Shown: positions 16,898 to 24,134 of the stretch, one piece after another
Numbering within the stretch: position 1 is the first letter of the stretch
Layout: every line of letters starts with the position of its first letter
Origin: JAFEBO01 sp044221315
Lineage (GTDB): Bacteria; Planctomycetota; Phycisphaerae; Phycisphaerales; UBA1924
Direction: 5' to 3'
DNA: 64,000 nt
Assembly: GCA_044221315.1 (NCBI GenBank)
Contig: JBGAPK010000001.1
Coordinates: forward strand, 165,943-229,942
Made by a program: the position numbers and the translations under genes
Notes under the pieces: model-generated
The model's input: only the letters and a program-made list of their open reading frames with translations
What the model was told of the DNA's origin: nothing
Database searches by the model: none

Positions 16898-17515
16898 ATG
16901 AAAATTCTCATCCGCCCCGCACTCACCCTCTTCATCCTCTTCACGCTTCTCACGGGCATCGCCTACCCGCTCGCGATCACCGGCATCGCCCAGCTCGTCT
17001 TCCCATCCCAAGCCAACGGCTCCGTCATCGCGAAGGCCGGCAAGCCCGTCGGCTCCTCCCTCATCGGTCAGGAATTCTCCGATCCCAAGTACTTCTGGGG
17101 CCGCCCCTCCGCGACCGGCCCCGTCCCCTACACGTCCTTCAACGCCGACAAACTCACCGGCTCCTCCGGCTCCAATCTCGCCCCGACGAATCCGACGCTC
17201 GTCGACAACGTAAAGGCCCGCATAGACGCCCTGAACGCCGCAGATCAAGCCGTCGGATATCAACGCCTTTCCCATCCGCCATCCGCCATCCCCATCGACC
17301 TCGTCACATCCTCTGCCAGCGGCCTGGACCCGCACATCACCCCGGCGGCCGCGGAATACCAGGTACCCCGAATTGCCAAAGCCCGCCATCTCTCCGAATC
17401 CGCCGTCCGCGACCTCGTCCGCGCCCACACGACACAGCCTCAACTCGGCTTCCTCGGCGAACCCGTCGTCAACGTGCTCGAACTCAACCTCGCGCTCGAC
17501 GCTCACGGTCGCTGA
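16898..17515 (+). CDS. kdpC: K+-transporting ATPase subunit C
   Basis: KdpC is the single-pass chaperone-like subunit that helps nucleotide binding by KdpB. The 205-residue protein has an N-terminal membrane anchor (LTLFILFTLLTGIAYPLAITG), then the conserved LIGQEFSDPKYFWGRPSAT and the C-terminal SGLDPHITPAAAEYQVPRIA. An insertion around residues 115-130 (QRLSHPPSAIP) looks recent and low in complexity. The start ATG lies 90 bases after kdpB, unlike the tight coupling elsewhere in the operon. kdpD follows after 22 bases. Confidence 0.96.
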   Translation: MKILIRPALTLFILFTLLTGIAYPLAITGIAQLVFPSQANGSVIAKAGKPVGSSLIGQEFSDPKYFWGRPSATGPVPYTSFNADKLTGSSGSNLAPTNPTLVDNVKARIDALNAADQAVGYQRLSHPPSAIPIDLVTSSASGLDPHITPAAAEYQVPRIAKARHLSESAVRDLVRAHTTQPQLGFLGEPVVNVLELNLALDAHGR

Positions 17516-17537
17516 CGCCGACCCCGAATAATCACGC

Positions 17538-20264
17538 ATGCCCGATGGCCGCCCCAGTCCCGCCGACCTGCTCCGGGCCGCCCAGCTCGAAGAAGCCCGC
17601 ACAGGCCGCGGCCGGCTCAAAATCTTCTTCGGCGCGGCCCCCGGCGTTGGCAAAACCTACGCCATGCTCGCCGCCTCTCACCGCCTGGCACGCGAGGGCG
17701 TCGATGTCGTCATTGGCTTGGTCGAGACCCATGGGCGGGCCGAGACAGAGCAGCAGCTCCTGGGCCTCGACATCCTTCCCCGCCGAGCGGTGGAATACAA
17801 AGGCGCCAAACTCAGCGAGTTCGACCTCGACGCCGCTCTGGCCCGCAAGCCCGAGATCCTGATCCTCGACGAACTCGCGCACACCAACGCCCCCGGCTCC
17901 CGCTTCGAGAAGCGCTGGCAGGATGTCGAGGAGCTCGTTAAGTCCGGAATCGGGGTCTACACAACTCTCAACGTCCAGCACATCGAGAGTATCAACGACG
18001 TCGTCGGGCAGATCACCGGTGTCCAGGTCCGCGAAACCGTTCCCGATTCGGTCATCGAAGAGGCTGACGAGATCGAACTTGTCGACCTGCCTCCGGAAGT
18101 CCTCCTCGAGCGCCTGAAGGCCGGCAAGGTCTACGTCCCGGAGAACATCGCCAACGCGATGGACTCCTTCTTCCGCAAGGGCAACCTCACCGCCCTCCGC
18201 GAACTCGCCCTCCGTCGCACCGCAGAGTGGGTCGACCACCAGATGCGCCAGTACCGCGAGGGAAACAGCATCCGCGCAATCTGGCCCGCCGCCGAGCGAA
18301 TACTCGTCGCCGTCAGCCCCAGCCCGTCCTCCACCAAAATCGTCCGCGCCGCCAAGCGCATGGCCGCCGGCCTGCACGCCGACCTGATCGCGGCATATGT
18401 CGAGACGCCCCGGACCGCGCGCCTCTCCGATTCGGACCGCAACCGCATCATGGAGACGCTCCGCCTCGCCGAGAGCCTCGGCGCCAGCACCACCACGCTG
18501 AGCGCCGACAACGCCGCCGACGAACTCGTCTCCTTCGCCAGATCCCGCAACGTAAGCAAGATCGTCGTCGGCAAGACCTGGCGCCCCGCCTGGCGTGAGG
18601 CACTCTTCGGCTCCTTCGTCGGCAACCTCATCCGCTCCAGCGGCGACATAGACGTGTACGTCATCCGAGGCGACGCCGACACCCGCGAGGAAGCAACCCC
18701 TACCGACCGCGCCTCCATCCGGCGTTCCCGCCCGCTCAATTACGCCGGTGCGCTCGCCCTCGTGCTCCTGGCCACGCTCACCGGTCGCCTTCTGCCCGCC
18801 AAGTTCGACCCCGCCAATCTCTCGATGATCTATCTCGCCGGCGTCGTCATCGCCGCCGTCTGGCTCGGCCGCGGCCCGGCCGTCCTTGCCGCCATCGTCG
18901 GCGTCGCCGCGTTCGACTTCTTCTTTGTCCCCCCCGCCCTCACTTTCGCCATCTCCGACGCGCAATACCTCGTTACGTTCATCGTCATGCTGAGCGTCGG
19001 CCTGCTCATCGCCAACCTCACCACCCGCCTCCGCGATCTTGCCGAAGCCGCACGACTCCGCGAACGCCGCACGTCGCTCTCTTATGACATGGTCCGGGGG
19101 CTCGCGGCCGCGCAGAACCGCCAGCAAGTCTCCTCCGTCGCCGTACAGCACCTGCACGACACCTTCGAGTCCGATGTCTCTCTCCTCACCCCCGAACACA
19201 AGAAGGCCGACGCACCCCTCGAAGTCATCGCCAGCGCCGGCTCGCCCGACTGGCTCGATGAGCGTGAGCAGAGCGTTGCTCGCTGGAGCTTCGATCACGG
19301 CAAGTCCGCCGGAGTCGGCACCCGCGCGCTTCCCGCAGCCGCGGGCCGCTACCTTCCCCTCTCCGCCTCCCAGGGAAAGATCGGCGTCATCGCCCTCCGC
19401 CCGCGCGAGCAATCTGCTCTCCTCTCAACCCCGCAGTTGCTGCTCCTCGATACGTTCGCCAACCAGATCGCCCTCGCCCTCGAACGCGTCTCGCTCATCG
19501 AAAACCAGCAGGCCGCGAAGTTCGAGGCCGAGTCCGAACGCCTCCGAAGCGCTCTCCTCAGTTCCGTCTCGCACGACCTCCGCACGCCCCTGGCCACCAT
19601 CGCCGGCGCCGCCAGCACCCTCCAGCAGGGCGCGATCGACGACGCCACCCGCGCCGACCTCACCGACAGCATCGTCCGCGAGGCCGACCGTCTCAACGAA
19701 CTGATCGCCAATCTCATGTTCGCCACGCGCCTCGAGGCGGGCGTCTCGCTCAACCGCGAGTGGACCTCCCTCGAAGAAGTCATCGGCGCAGGCCTCTCCC
19801 GCCACCGCGAGGCCCTCGCGAACCGCCTCTGCAAAGTCCAGCTTCCGCCCGATCTCCCGCTCGTCCGCGTCGATAGCGCGATGCTTCCTCAGGTGATCCA
19901 CAACCTCATCGACAACGCCCTTCGCTACACGCCGCCTCGCACTCCGATCGAGATTTCCGCGTGGACCACCGACACGCAGGTCGTCGTCAAGGTCGCGGAT
20001 CAGGGCCCCGGCATCGCCACCGCGGAACAGGGAAAAGTTTTCGAGCGCTTCTACCGCGGCCGCATCGGCGGCACGGCACCCCAGCACACCGGCACGCGCT
20101 CCGGCATTGGCCTGGGCCTCACCATCTGCGAAGGCATCATCAAAGCCCACGGCGGCAGGATCTGGGCCGAAGCCAACCAGCCCCACGGCGCCGCATTCCT
20201 CTTCACGCTCCCCATCGAACGCCCGCAGCCCGTCGTCCTTAAGGAAATGGGAGAAGTCGCGTGA
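17538..20264 (+). CDS. kdpD: Osmosensitive K+ channel sensor histidine kinase
   Basis: KdpD senses low K+ and ionic stress and phosphorylates KdpE. Domains in order: the cytoplasmic KdpD domain with Walker A GAAPGVGKT near residue 32 and DELAHTNAPGSR; a universal-stress-protein-like domain (residues about 250-375); four membrane helices (residues about 395-495); a GAF-like region; the dimerisation domain with His679 in SVSHDLRTPLA; and an HATPase domain with NALRYTPP, DQGPGIA and GIGLGLTICEGI. At 908 residues it is the usual length. The last bases overlap kdpE by GTGA, so the partners are made together. Confidence 0.96.
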   Translation: MPDGRPSPADLLRAAQLEEARTGRGRLKIFFGAAPGVGKTYAMLAASHRLAREGVDVVIGLVETHGRAETEQQLLGLDILPRRAVEYKGAKLSEFDLDAALARKPEILILDELAHTNAPGSRFEKRWQDVEELVKSGIGVYTTLNVQHIESINDVVGQITGVQVRETVPDSVIEEADEIELVDLPPEVLLERLKAGKVYVPENIANAMDSFFRKGNLTALRELALRRTAEWVDHQMRQYREGNSIRAIWPAAERILVAVSPSPSSTKIVRAAKRMAAGLHADLIAAYVETPRTARLSDSDRNRIMETLRLAESLGASTTTLSADNAADELVSFARSRNVSKIVVGKTWRPAWREALFGSFVGNLIRSSGDIDVYVIRGDADTREEATPTDRASIRRSRPLNYAGALALVLLATLTGRLLPAKFDPANLSMIYLAGVVIAAVWLGRGPAVLAAIVGVAAFDFFFVPPALTFAISDAQYLVTFIVMLSVGLLIANLTTRLRDLAEAARLRERRTSLSYDMVRGLAAAQNRQQVSSVAVQHLHDTFESDVSLLTPEHKKADAPLEVIASAGSPDWLDEREQSVARWSFDHGKSAGVGTRALPAAAGRYLPLSASQGKIGVIALRPREQSALLSTPQLLLLDTFANQIALALERVSLIENQQAAKFEAESERLRSALLSSVSHDLRTPLATIAGAASTLQQGAIDDATRADLTDSIVREADRLNELIANLMFATRLEAGVSLNREWTSLEEVIGAGLSRHREALANRLCKVQLPPDLPLVRVDSAMLPQVIHNLIDNALRYTPPRTPIEISAWTTDTQVVVKVADQGPGIATAEQGKVFERFYRGRIGGTAPQHTGTRSGIGLGLTICEGIIKAHGGRIWAEANQPHGAAFLFTLPIERPQPVVLKEMGEVA

Positions 20265-21022
20265 GCAACGGCGCGGCACAATCTATTCCCCACACGCCTC
20301 CCTTCCACAGCCCTCTCATTCTCGTCATCGAAGACGAAGACCCTATCCGCCGCTTCCTCCGCGCCACGCTCGAAAGCAAAAACTATCGCGTCAAGGAAGC
20401 CTCCACTGCGAACGAAGGCCTCATCCAAGCCCGCACCCAGCGCCCCGATCTCATCCTGCTCGATCTTGGTCTCCCCGACGGCGACGGCCTCAGCGTCACG
20501 CGTTCCATCCGCGCCGACTCATCCGTCCCCATCGTCATCCTCTCTGCCCGCGGCCAAGAGCAGGACAAAGTCGCCGCCCTCGACGCCGGCGCCGACGACT
20601 ATCTCACCAAGCCCTTCGGCGTCGCCGAACTCGCCGCCCGAATCCGCGTCGCCCTCCGCCACTCCACGACGCCCGCCGGCATCGCCGAGCCCATCTACGA
20701 ATCCACCGCCGACGGACGCACGCTCCGCATCGACACGCAATCGCGAACTGTCCAGATCTCCGAATCCTCCGGCACCCACGACGTCCGCCTCACCGCGACC
20801 GAATTCAAGCTCCTCGCACTTCTCGTCAAGCACGCCGGAAAGGTCCTCACCCACCAGTTTCTCTTGAAAGAAGTCTGGGGACCCACCCACGCGACCGACG
20901 TTCAATACCTCCGCGTGTACGCCGGGCAACTCCGCCAAAAACTCGAACGCGATCCGGCACAGCCACGGTTCCTTCTCACCGAGCCGGCCGTGGGCTACAG
21001 ATTGAGTCCGCCCACCCAATAG
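20261..21022 (+). CDS. kdpE: KDP operon response regulator
   Basis: KdpE is an OmpR/PhoB-type activator of kdpFABC. The receiver domain has VIEDEDPIRR, phosphoacceptor Asp68 in LLDLGLPDGDG and the conserved Lys in YLTKPFGVAELAAR. The winged-helix DNA-binding domain contains LTATEFKLLALLVKHAGKVL and YLRVYAGQLRQKLE. GTG is the start and overlaps the kdpD stop. The probable target is the repeated TTTATG region at 12575-12614 upstream of the operon. It is the last gene of the cluster; thiC follows under its own riboswitch. Confidence 0.95.
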   Translation: MSNGAAQSIPHTPPFHSPLILVIEDEDPIRRFLRATLESKNYRVKEASTANEGLIQARTQRPDLILLDLGLPDGDGLSVTRSIRADSSVPIVILSARGQEQDKVAALDAGADDYLTKPFGVAELAARIRVALRHSTTPAGIAEPIYESTADGRTLRIDTQSRTVQISESSGTHDVRLTATEFKLLALLVKHAGKVLTHQFLLKEVWGPTHATDVQYLRVYAGQLRQKLERDPAQPRFLLTEPAVGYRLSPPTQ

Positions 21023-21083
21023 AGCTTCTCACGCAAGCGAGAGTTCGTCCAGACTCTCATTTCGCCCCAATCCCTACACTCCC

Positions 21084-21170
21084 GCATCGCTCGGGGCGCG
21101 CCGTCCATTCGGGGACGGTGCTGAGATGAACCCGTCGAACCTGATCCGGCTCGCACCGGCGGAGGGAAGC
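21084..21170 (+). ncRNA. TPP riboswitch (THI element) controlling thiC
   Basis: The conserved blocks are present in order: TCGGGG near 21091, CTGAGATGAACCCG at 21121, GAACCTGATCCGG at 21137 and the closing GGCGGAGGGAAGC at 21158. These form the two helical arms that bind thiamine pyrophosphate. The GGAGG of the last block is also the Shine-Dalgarno of thiC, seven bases before its ATG, so TPP binding should hide the ribosome site. No terminator stem with T-run is present, so control is probably translational. Confidence 0.93.
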
Positions 21171-21172
21171 GC

Positions 21173-23167
21173 ATGATCGCCATTTCCAACTCGACCCCCA
21201 TCGCACGCCTCGGCCTGCCCATGCACGGTGCGGCAAACCCCGGCATCACGCCCGGCGTCACCACCCCCGGCTCCTTCGCGCTCAAGCACGACGTCGGTGG
21301 CCCCCTCATGTTCGCCAGCCCCGACACCCCGGGCATGCCCGCCCCGAGCACCAAGACCGCCTGGGATTTCCTCCCCGAAGGCTGGAGCGTTGTCCAGCTT
21401 CCGCCCCTCGACACCTCGACACCTCGACACCTTGACACCTCTCCCAAGCCCTGCACCAATTGCGTCGGCGACAAGAACGTCGTCGAGTTCTCCACCGCCA
21501 AGGGCGACCGCCTTCGCGTGATCTACCCCGGCAACTTCAAGCCCATCACCCAGCTCGAATCCGCCCGCCTCGGCATCGTCACGTCTCAGATGAGGCGCGT
21601 CGCCGAGCGCGAGCCGCACTTCGACGCGCTTTTCCCGGGGCAGGGCGCAGTCGCCGTCCGCGACGAGATCGCCGCGGGTCGCCTGGTCATTCCCGCCAAC
21701 ATCAACCATCTCAAGCACAGGCTCGACCCGATGGCGATCGGTCGCGCCAGCAAGACCAAGGTCAACGCCAACATGGGCGCATCACCCGTCTCTTCCGGAA
21801 CCGACGAAGAAGTCGAAAAGCTCAAGTGGGCCGAAAAGTGGGGCGCGGACACGGTGATGGATCTGTCGACCGGGGGCGACCTCGATGCCTGCCGCGCTGC
21901 CATCATCGAGAACGCGACCGTCCCCATCGGCACCGTTCCGATCTACTCAATGATCATCGGCAAGAAAATCGAAGATCTCGATTGGCCGACCATCGAAGGC
22001 TCGCTCCATCATCAGGCAAAGCAGGGCGTCGATTACTTCACGATCCACGCCGGCGTCCGGCGCGGCCACCTCAAGTACGTCAAGAACCGCCTCATCGGCA
22101 TTGTCAGCCGCGGCGGCAGCCTCCTGGCCAAGTGGATGCTCGTCCACAACCAGGAGAACATCATGTACACCCGCTGGGAGGAGATCTGCGACATCCTCCG
22201 CCAGTACGACGTAACGTTCTCCATCGGCGACGGCCTCCGCCCCGGCGGCCTCGCCGACGCGACCGACGACGCCCAATTGGCCGAACTCGAAACCCTCGGC
22301 GAACTCACCGAACGCGCCTGGCGCAAGGGCGTGCAGGTGATGATCGAAGGACCCGGCCACGTTCCGTTCGACCAGATCGAATACAACGCCAAGATCCAGC
22401 GCACACTCTGCCACGGCGCGCCCTTCTATGTCTTGGGCCCGCTCGTCACCGACATGTTCCCCGGCTACGACCACATCACGAGCTGCATCGGCGCGACCTC
22501 GATGGCGTACCACGGCGCGGCAATGCTCTGCTACGTGACGCCGAAGGAGCATTTGGGCCTGCCGAAGAAGGACGACGTCAAGCAAGGCTGCATCGCGTAC
22601 AAGATCGCCGCCCACGCCGCGGATATCGCCCTCGGCATTCCCGGCACCCGCGACCGCGACGACGAACTCACCAAGGCCCGTGCCGCGCTCAACTGGGAGA
22701 AGCACTTCGAACTTTCCTTCGACCCCGACACCGCACGCGCGTATCACGATGAAGACCTCGACGTCGACACCGACTTCTGCGCCATGTGCGGCCACGACTG
22801 GTGCAGCGTCCGAATCAGCAAGGAGATCCAGGAATTCGCCAGCGGCAAGGCCGACGGCTTCGAACGCATGGGTGGTGCGGACGGCGATAAGCCGGGTGGG
22901 CCGAAGAAGTCCGCCGCGCTGACGCCCGAGCAGCAGGAAATCCTCGCGAAGCGCGGCGTGCTCTCCCCCGACGAGATCCACAAGCTCGCGAGCAAGACGA
23001 AGAAGGCCCTGAATGTGCATGTCGGCGAGAAGGCGACGTGTCACAGTGATTACGTTGATCCGGAAGCCGCCAAATTACTCATCGAGCAGAAAGCGGGGCG
23101 GGAAGTGCTCGTGCCGCTGGATGTGAGACCGGCACTGGGGATTGGGAAGGAAGATCGGGTGGTGTGA
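21173..23167 (+). CDS. thiC: Phosphomethylpyrimidine synthase
   Basis: ThiC converts aminoimidazole ribotide to hydroxymethylpyrimidine phosphate using a [4Fe-4S] cluster and S-adenosylmethionine, the committed step of thiamine pyrimidine synthesis. The 664-residue protein has the core NINHLKHRLDPMAIGR, EGPGHVPFDQIEYN and ITSCIGATSMAYHGAAMLCYVTP. The cluster motif CAMCGHDWC lies near residue 540. The C-terminus extends about 90 residues past it, which is longer than some relatives. Near residue 80 a run of 8-base tandem repeats encodes LDTSTPRHLDTS before the family-typical PCTNC. Expression is governed by the TPP riboswitch just upstream. Confidence 0.96.
   Translation: MIAISNSTPIARLGLPMHGAANPGITPGVTTPGSFALKHDVGGPLMFASPDTPGMPAPSTKTAWDFLPEGWSVVQLPPLDTSTPRHLDTSPKPCTNCVGDKNVVEFSTAKGDRLRVIYPGNFKPITQLESARLGIVTSQMRRVAEREPHFDALFPGQGAVAVRDEIAAGRLVIPANINHLKHRLDPMAIGRASKTKVNANMGASPVSSGTDEEVEKLKWAEKWGADTVMDLSTGGDLDACRAAIIENATVPIGTVPIYSMIIGKKIEDLDWPTIEGSLHHQAKQGVDYFTIHAGVRRGHLKYVKNRLIGIVSRGGSLLAKWMLVHNQENIMYTRWEEICDILRQYDVTFSIGDGLRPGGLADATDDAQLAELETLGELTERAWRKGVQVMIEGPGHVPFDQIEYNAKIQRTLCHGAPFYVLGPLVTDMFPGYDHITSCIGATSMAYHGAAMLCYVTPKEHLGLPKKDDVKQGCIAYKIAAHAADIALGIPGTRDRDDELTKARAALNWEKHFELSFDPDTARAYHDEDLDVDTDFCAMCGHDWCSVRISKEIQEFASGKADGFERMGGADGDKPGGPKKSAALTPEQQEILAKRGVLSPDEIHKLASKTKKALNVHVGEKATCHSDYVDPEAAKLLIEQKAGREVLVPLDVRPALGIGKEDRVV
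21407..21438 (+). repeat. In-frame 8-base tandem repeat inside thiC
   Basis: Four copies of CTCGACAC, the last CTTGACAC, lie head to tail. The unit is not a multiple of three, so a change of one copy would shift the frame; three units restore it. The encoded residues lie in the poorly conserved N-terminal arm. Confidence 0.85.
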
Positions 23168-23216
23168 AGTCTGAAGGCGATCCCATTTTGCCGGAGCCAT
23201 TTGACTGCGCGACTCG

Positions 23217-23537
23217 ATGGCGGTGGACATGTCGAAGCTTAGTGCAAATGAACGCATAGTCCTTTGTATGATCCTGATTGTGGCGGGGCTCTTACTCGTC
23301 CTTGTCAGTGTCGGATTCATGATGTTTGCGAACGCCTTGGACGGCCTGGGCGGCATGGGCAATCCCAGCGCAGAGATGCAGGAGCAGTCGCGACAGGCGT
23401 CCAACTTCCGAAATACGGTGCTGGTTATCCTGATTGTGAGTGGCGGGGCGTTCGCCGTCCTTAGTTTGATGTTTTTTCCACGCGGAACACCGGAGCAGAC
23501 CCAGCCTCACCGAAACAAGATCAATGGCTCGAAGTGA
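23217..23537 (+). CDS. Small two-helix membrane protein
   Basis: This is a 106-residue protein with hydrophobic segments at about residues 15-37 (IVLCMILIVAGLLLVLVSVGF) and 66-86 (TVLVILIVSGGAFAVLSLMFF), joined by a polar loop with GLGGMGNPSAEMQEQSRQ. The hairpin topology puts both ends on the same side. No family is recognised. ATG 23217 is used; ATG 23229 is an equal alternative. Codon use fits its neighbours. Confidence 0.6.
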   Translation: MAVDMSKLSANERIVLCMILIVAGLLLVLVSVGFMMFANALDGLGGMGNPSAEMQEQSRQASNFRNTVLVILIVSGGAFAVLSLMFFPRGTPEQTQPHRNKINGSK

Positions 23538-23584
23538 TGGTACCGCGCCCCGCACCTGGCGCACCTCGATAGTCCCGAGAGCCC

Positions 23585-24112
23585 ATGAACGACTCCCAGC
23601 GCCAATCCGCCTCCTCCTTCGCCTTCAAACTCGTCGCCGTCCTCATCGCCGCGGCGATCACGATCGCCGCCCGGCGTGGCTGGCTCCCGAATCCCTCTTC
23701 TCCCTCCTCGCCGACGACCGCGCCAACTTCTTCGGCGCCTTCGTCACAATCCCAACCCCCCGCCCTCTCCCGCACCGTGCGCGAACTCTTCAACACGAAG
23801 CGGGGCAACGCCTGGGTCGAAACCACCGGCCGAGTCGAGAAACTTCTCCCGGACGACACCGACACCAGCGACAATTCGGACAAACATCAGAAGTTCCTGC
23901 TCCTCGTCCCCGGCGACATCACCGTCCTGGTCGCCCACAACATCTCAACCGCCCCGCGCGTCCCCCTCAGGCAGGGCGACACCGTCACCCTCCGCGGCGA
24001 GTACGAGTACACGGACAAAGGCGGCACGATCCACTTCACGCACAGGCCAAAGTACAACGCGCGCGCAAACCAAGCGGGGTACATCGAATTCCAGAGCAAA
24101 CGGTACGAATAG
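23585..24112 (+). CDS. DUF3465-type exported protein
   Basis: The 175-residue protein has an N-terminal membrane anchor or signal (FKLVAVLIAAAITIA), a Ser/Pro/Thr-rich linker of about 30 residues, then a beta domain of DUF3465 type: HQKFLLLVPGDITVLVAHNI, QGDTVTLRGEYEY, KGGTIHFTHRP and GYIEFQSKRY. DUF3465 proteins are small OB-like exported domains of unknown function. The linker suggests the domain is held away from the membrane. It is convergent with the transglutaminase gene 22 bases away. Confidence 0.8.
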   Translation: MNDSQRQSASSFAFKLVAVLIAAAITIAARRGWLPNPSSPSSPTTAPTSSAPSSQSQPPALSRTVRELFNTKRGNAWVETTGRVEKLLPDDTDTSDNSDKHQKFLLLVPGDITVLVAHNISTAPRVPLRQGDTVTLRGEYEYTDKGGTIHFTHRPKYNARANQAGYIEFQSKRYE

Positions 24113-24134
24113 GCTCCCCTGCATTCACCAGCCT

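Noticed and set aside
17532..19412. 626-codon open frame on the minus strand opposite kdpD
   Set aside because: It mirrors the third-position GC bias of kdpD and has no family-like text; KdpD on the + strand is certain.
21407..21438. Short regular repeats considered as a CRISPR array
   Set aside because: Eight-base units without spacers, inside the thiC coding region.
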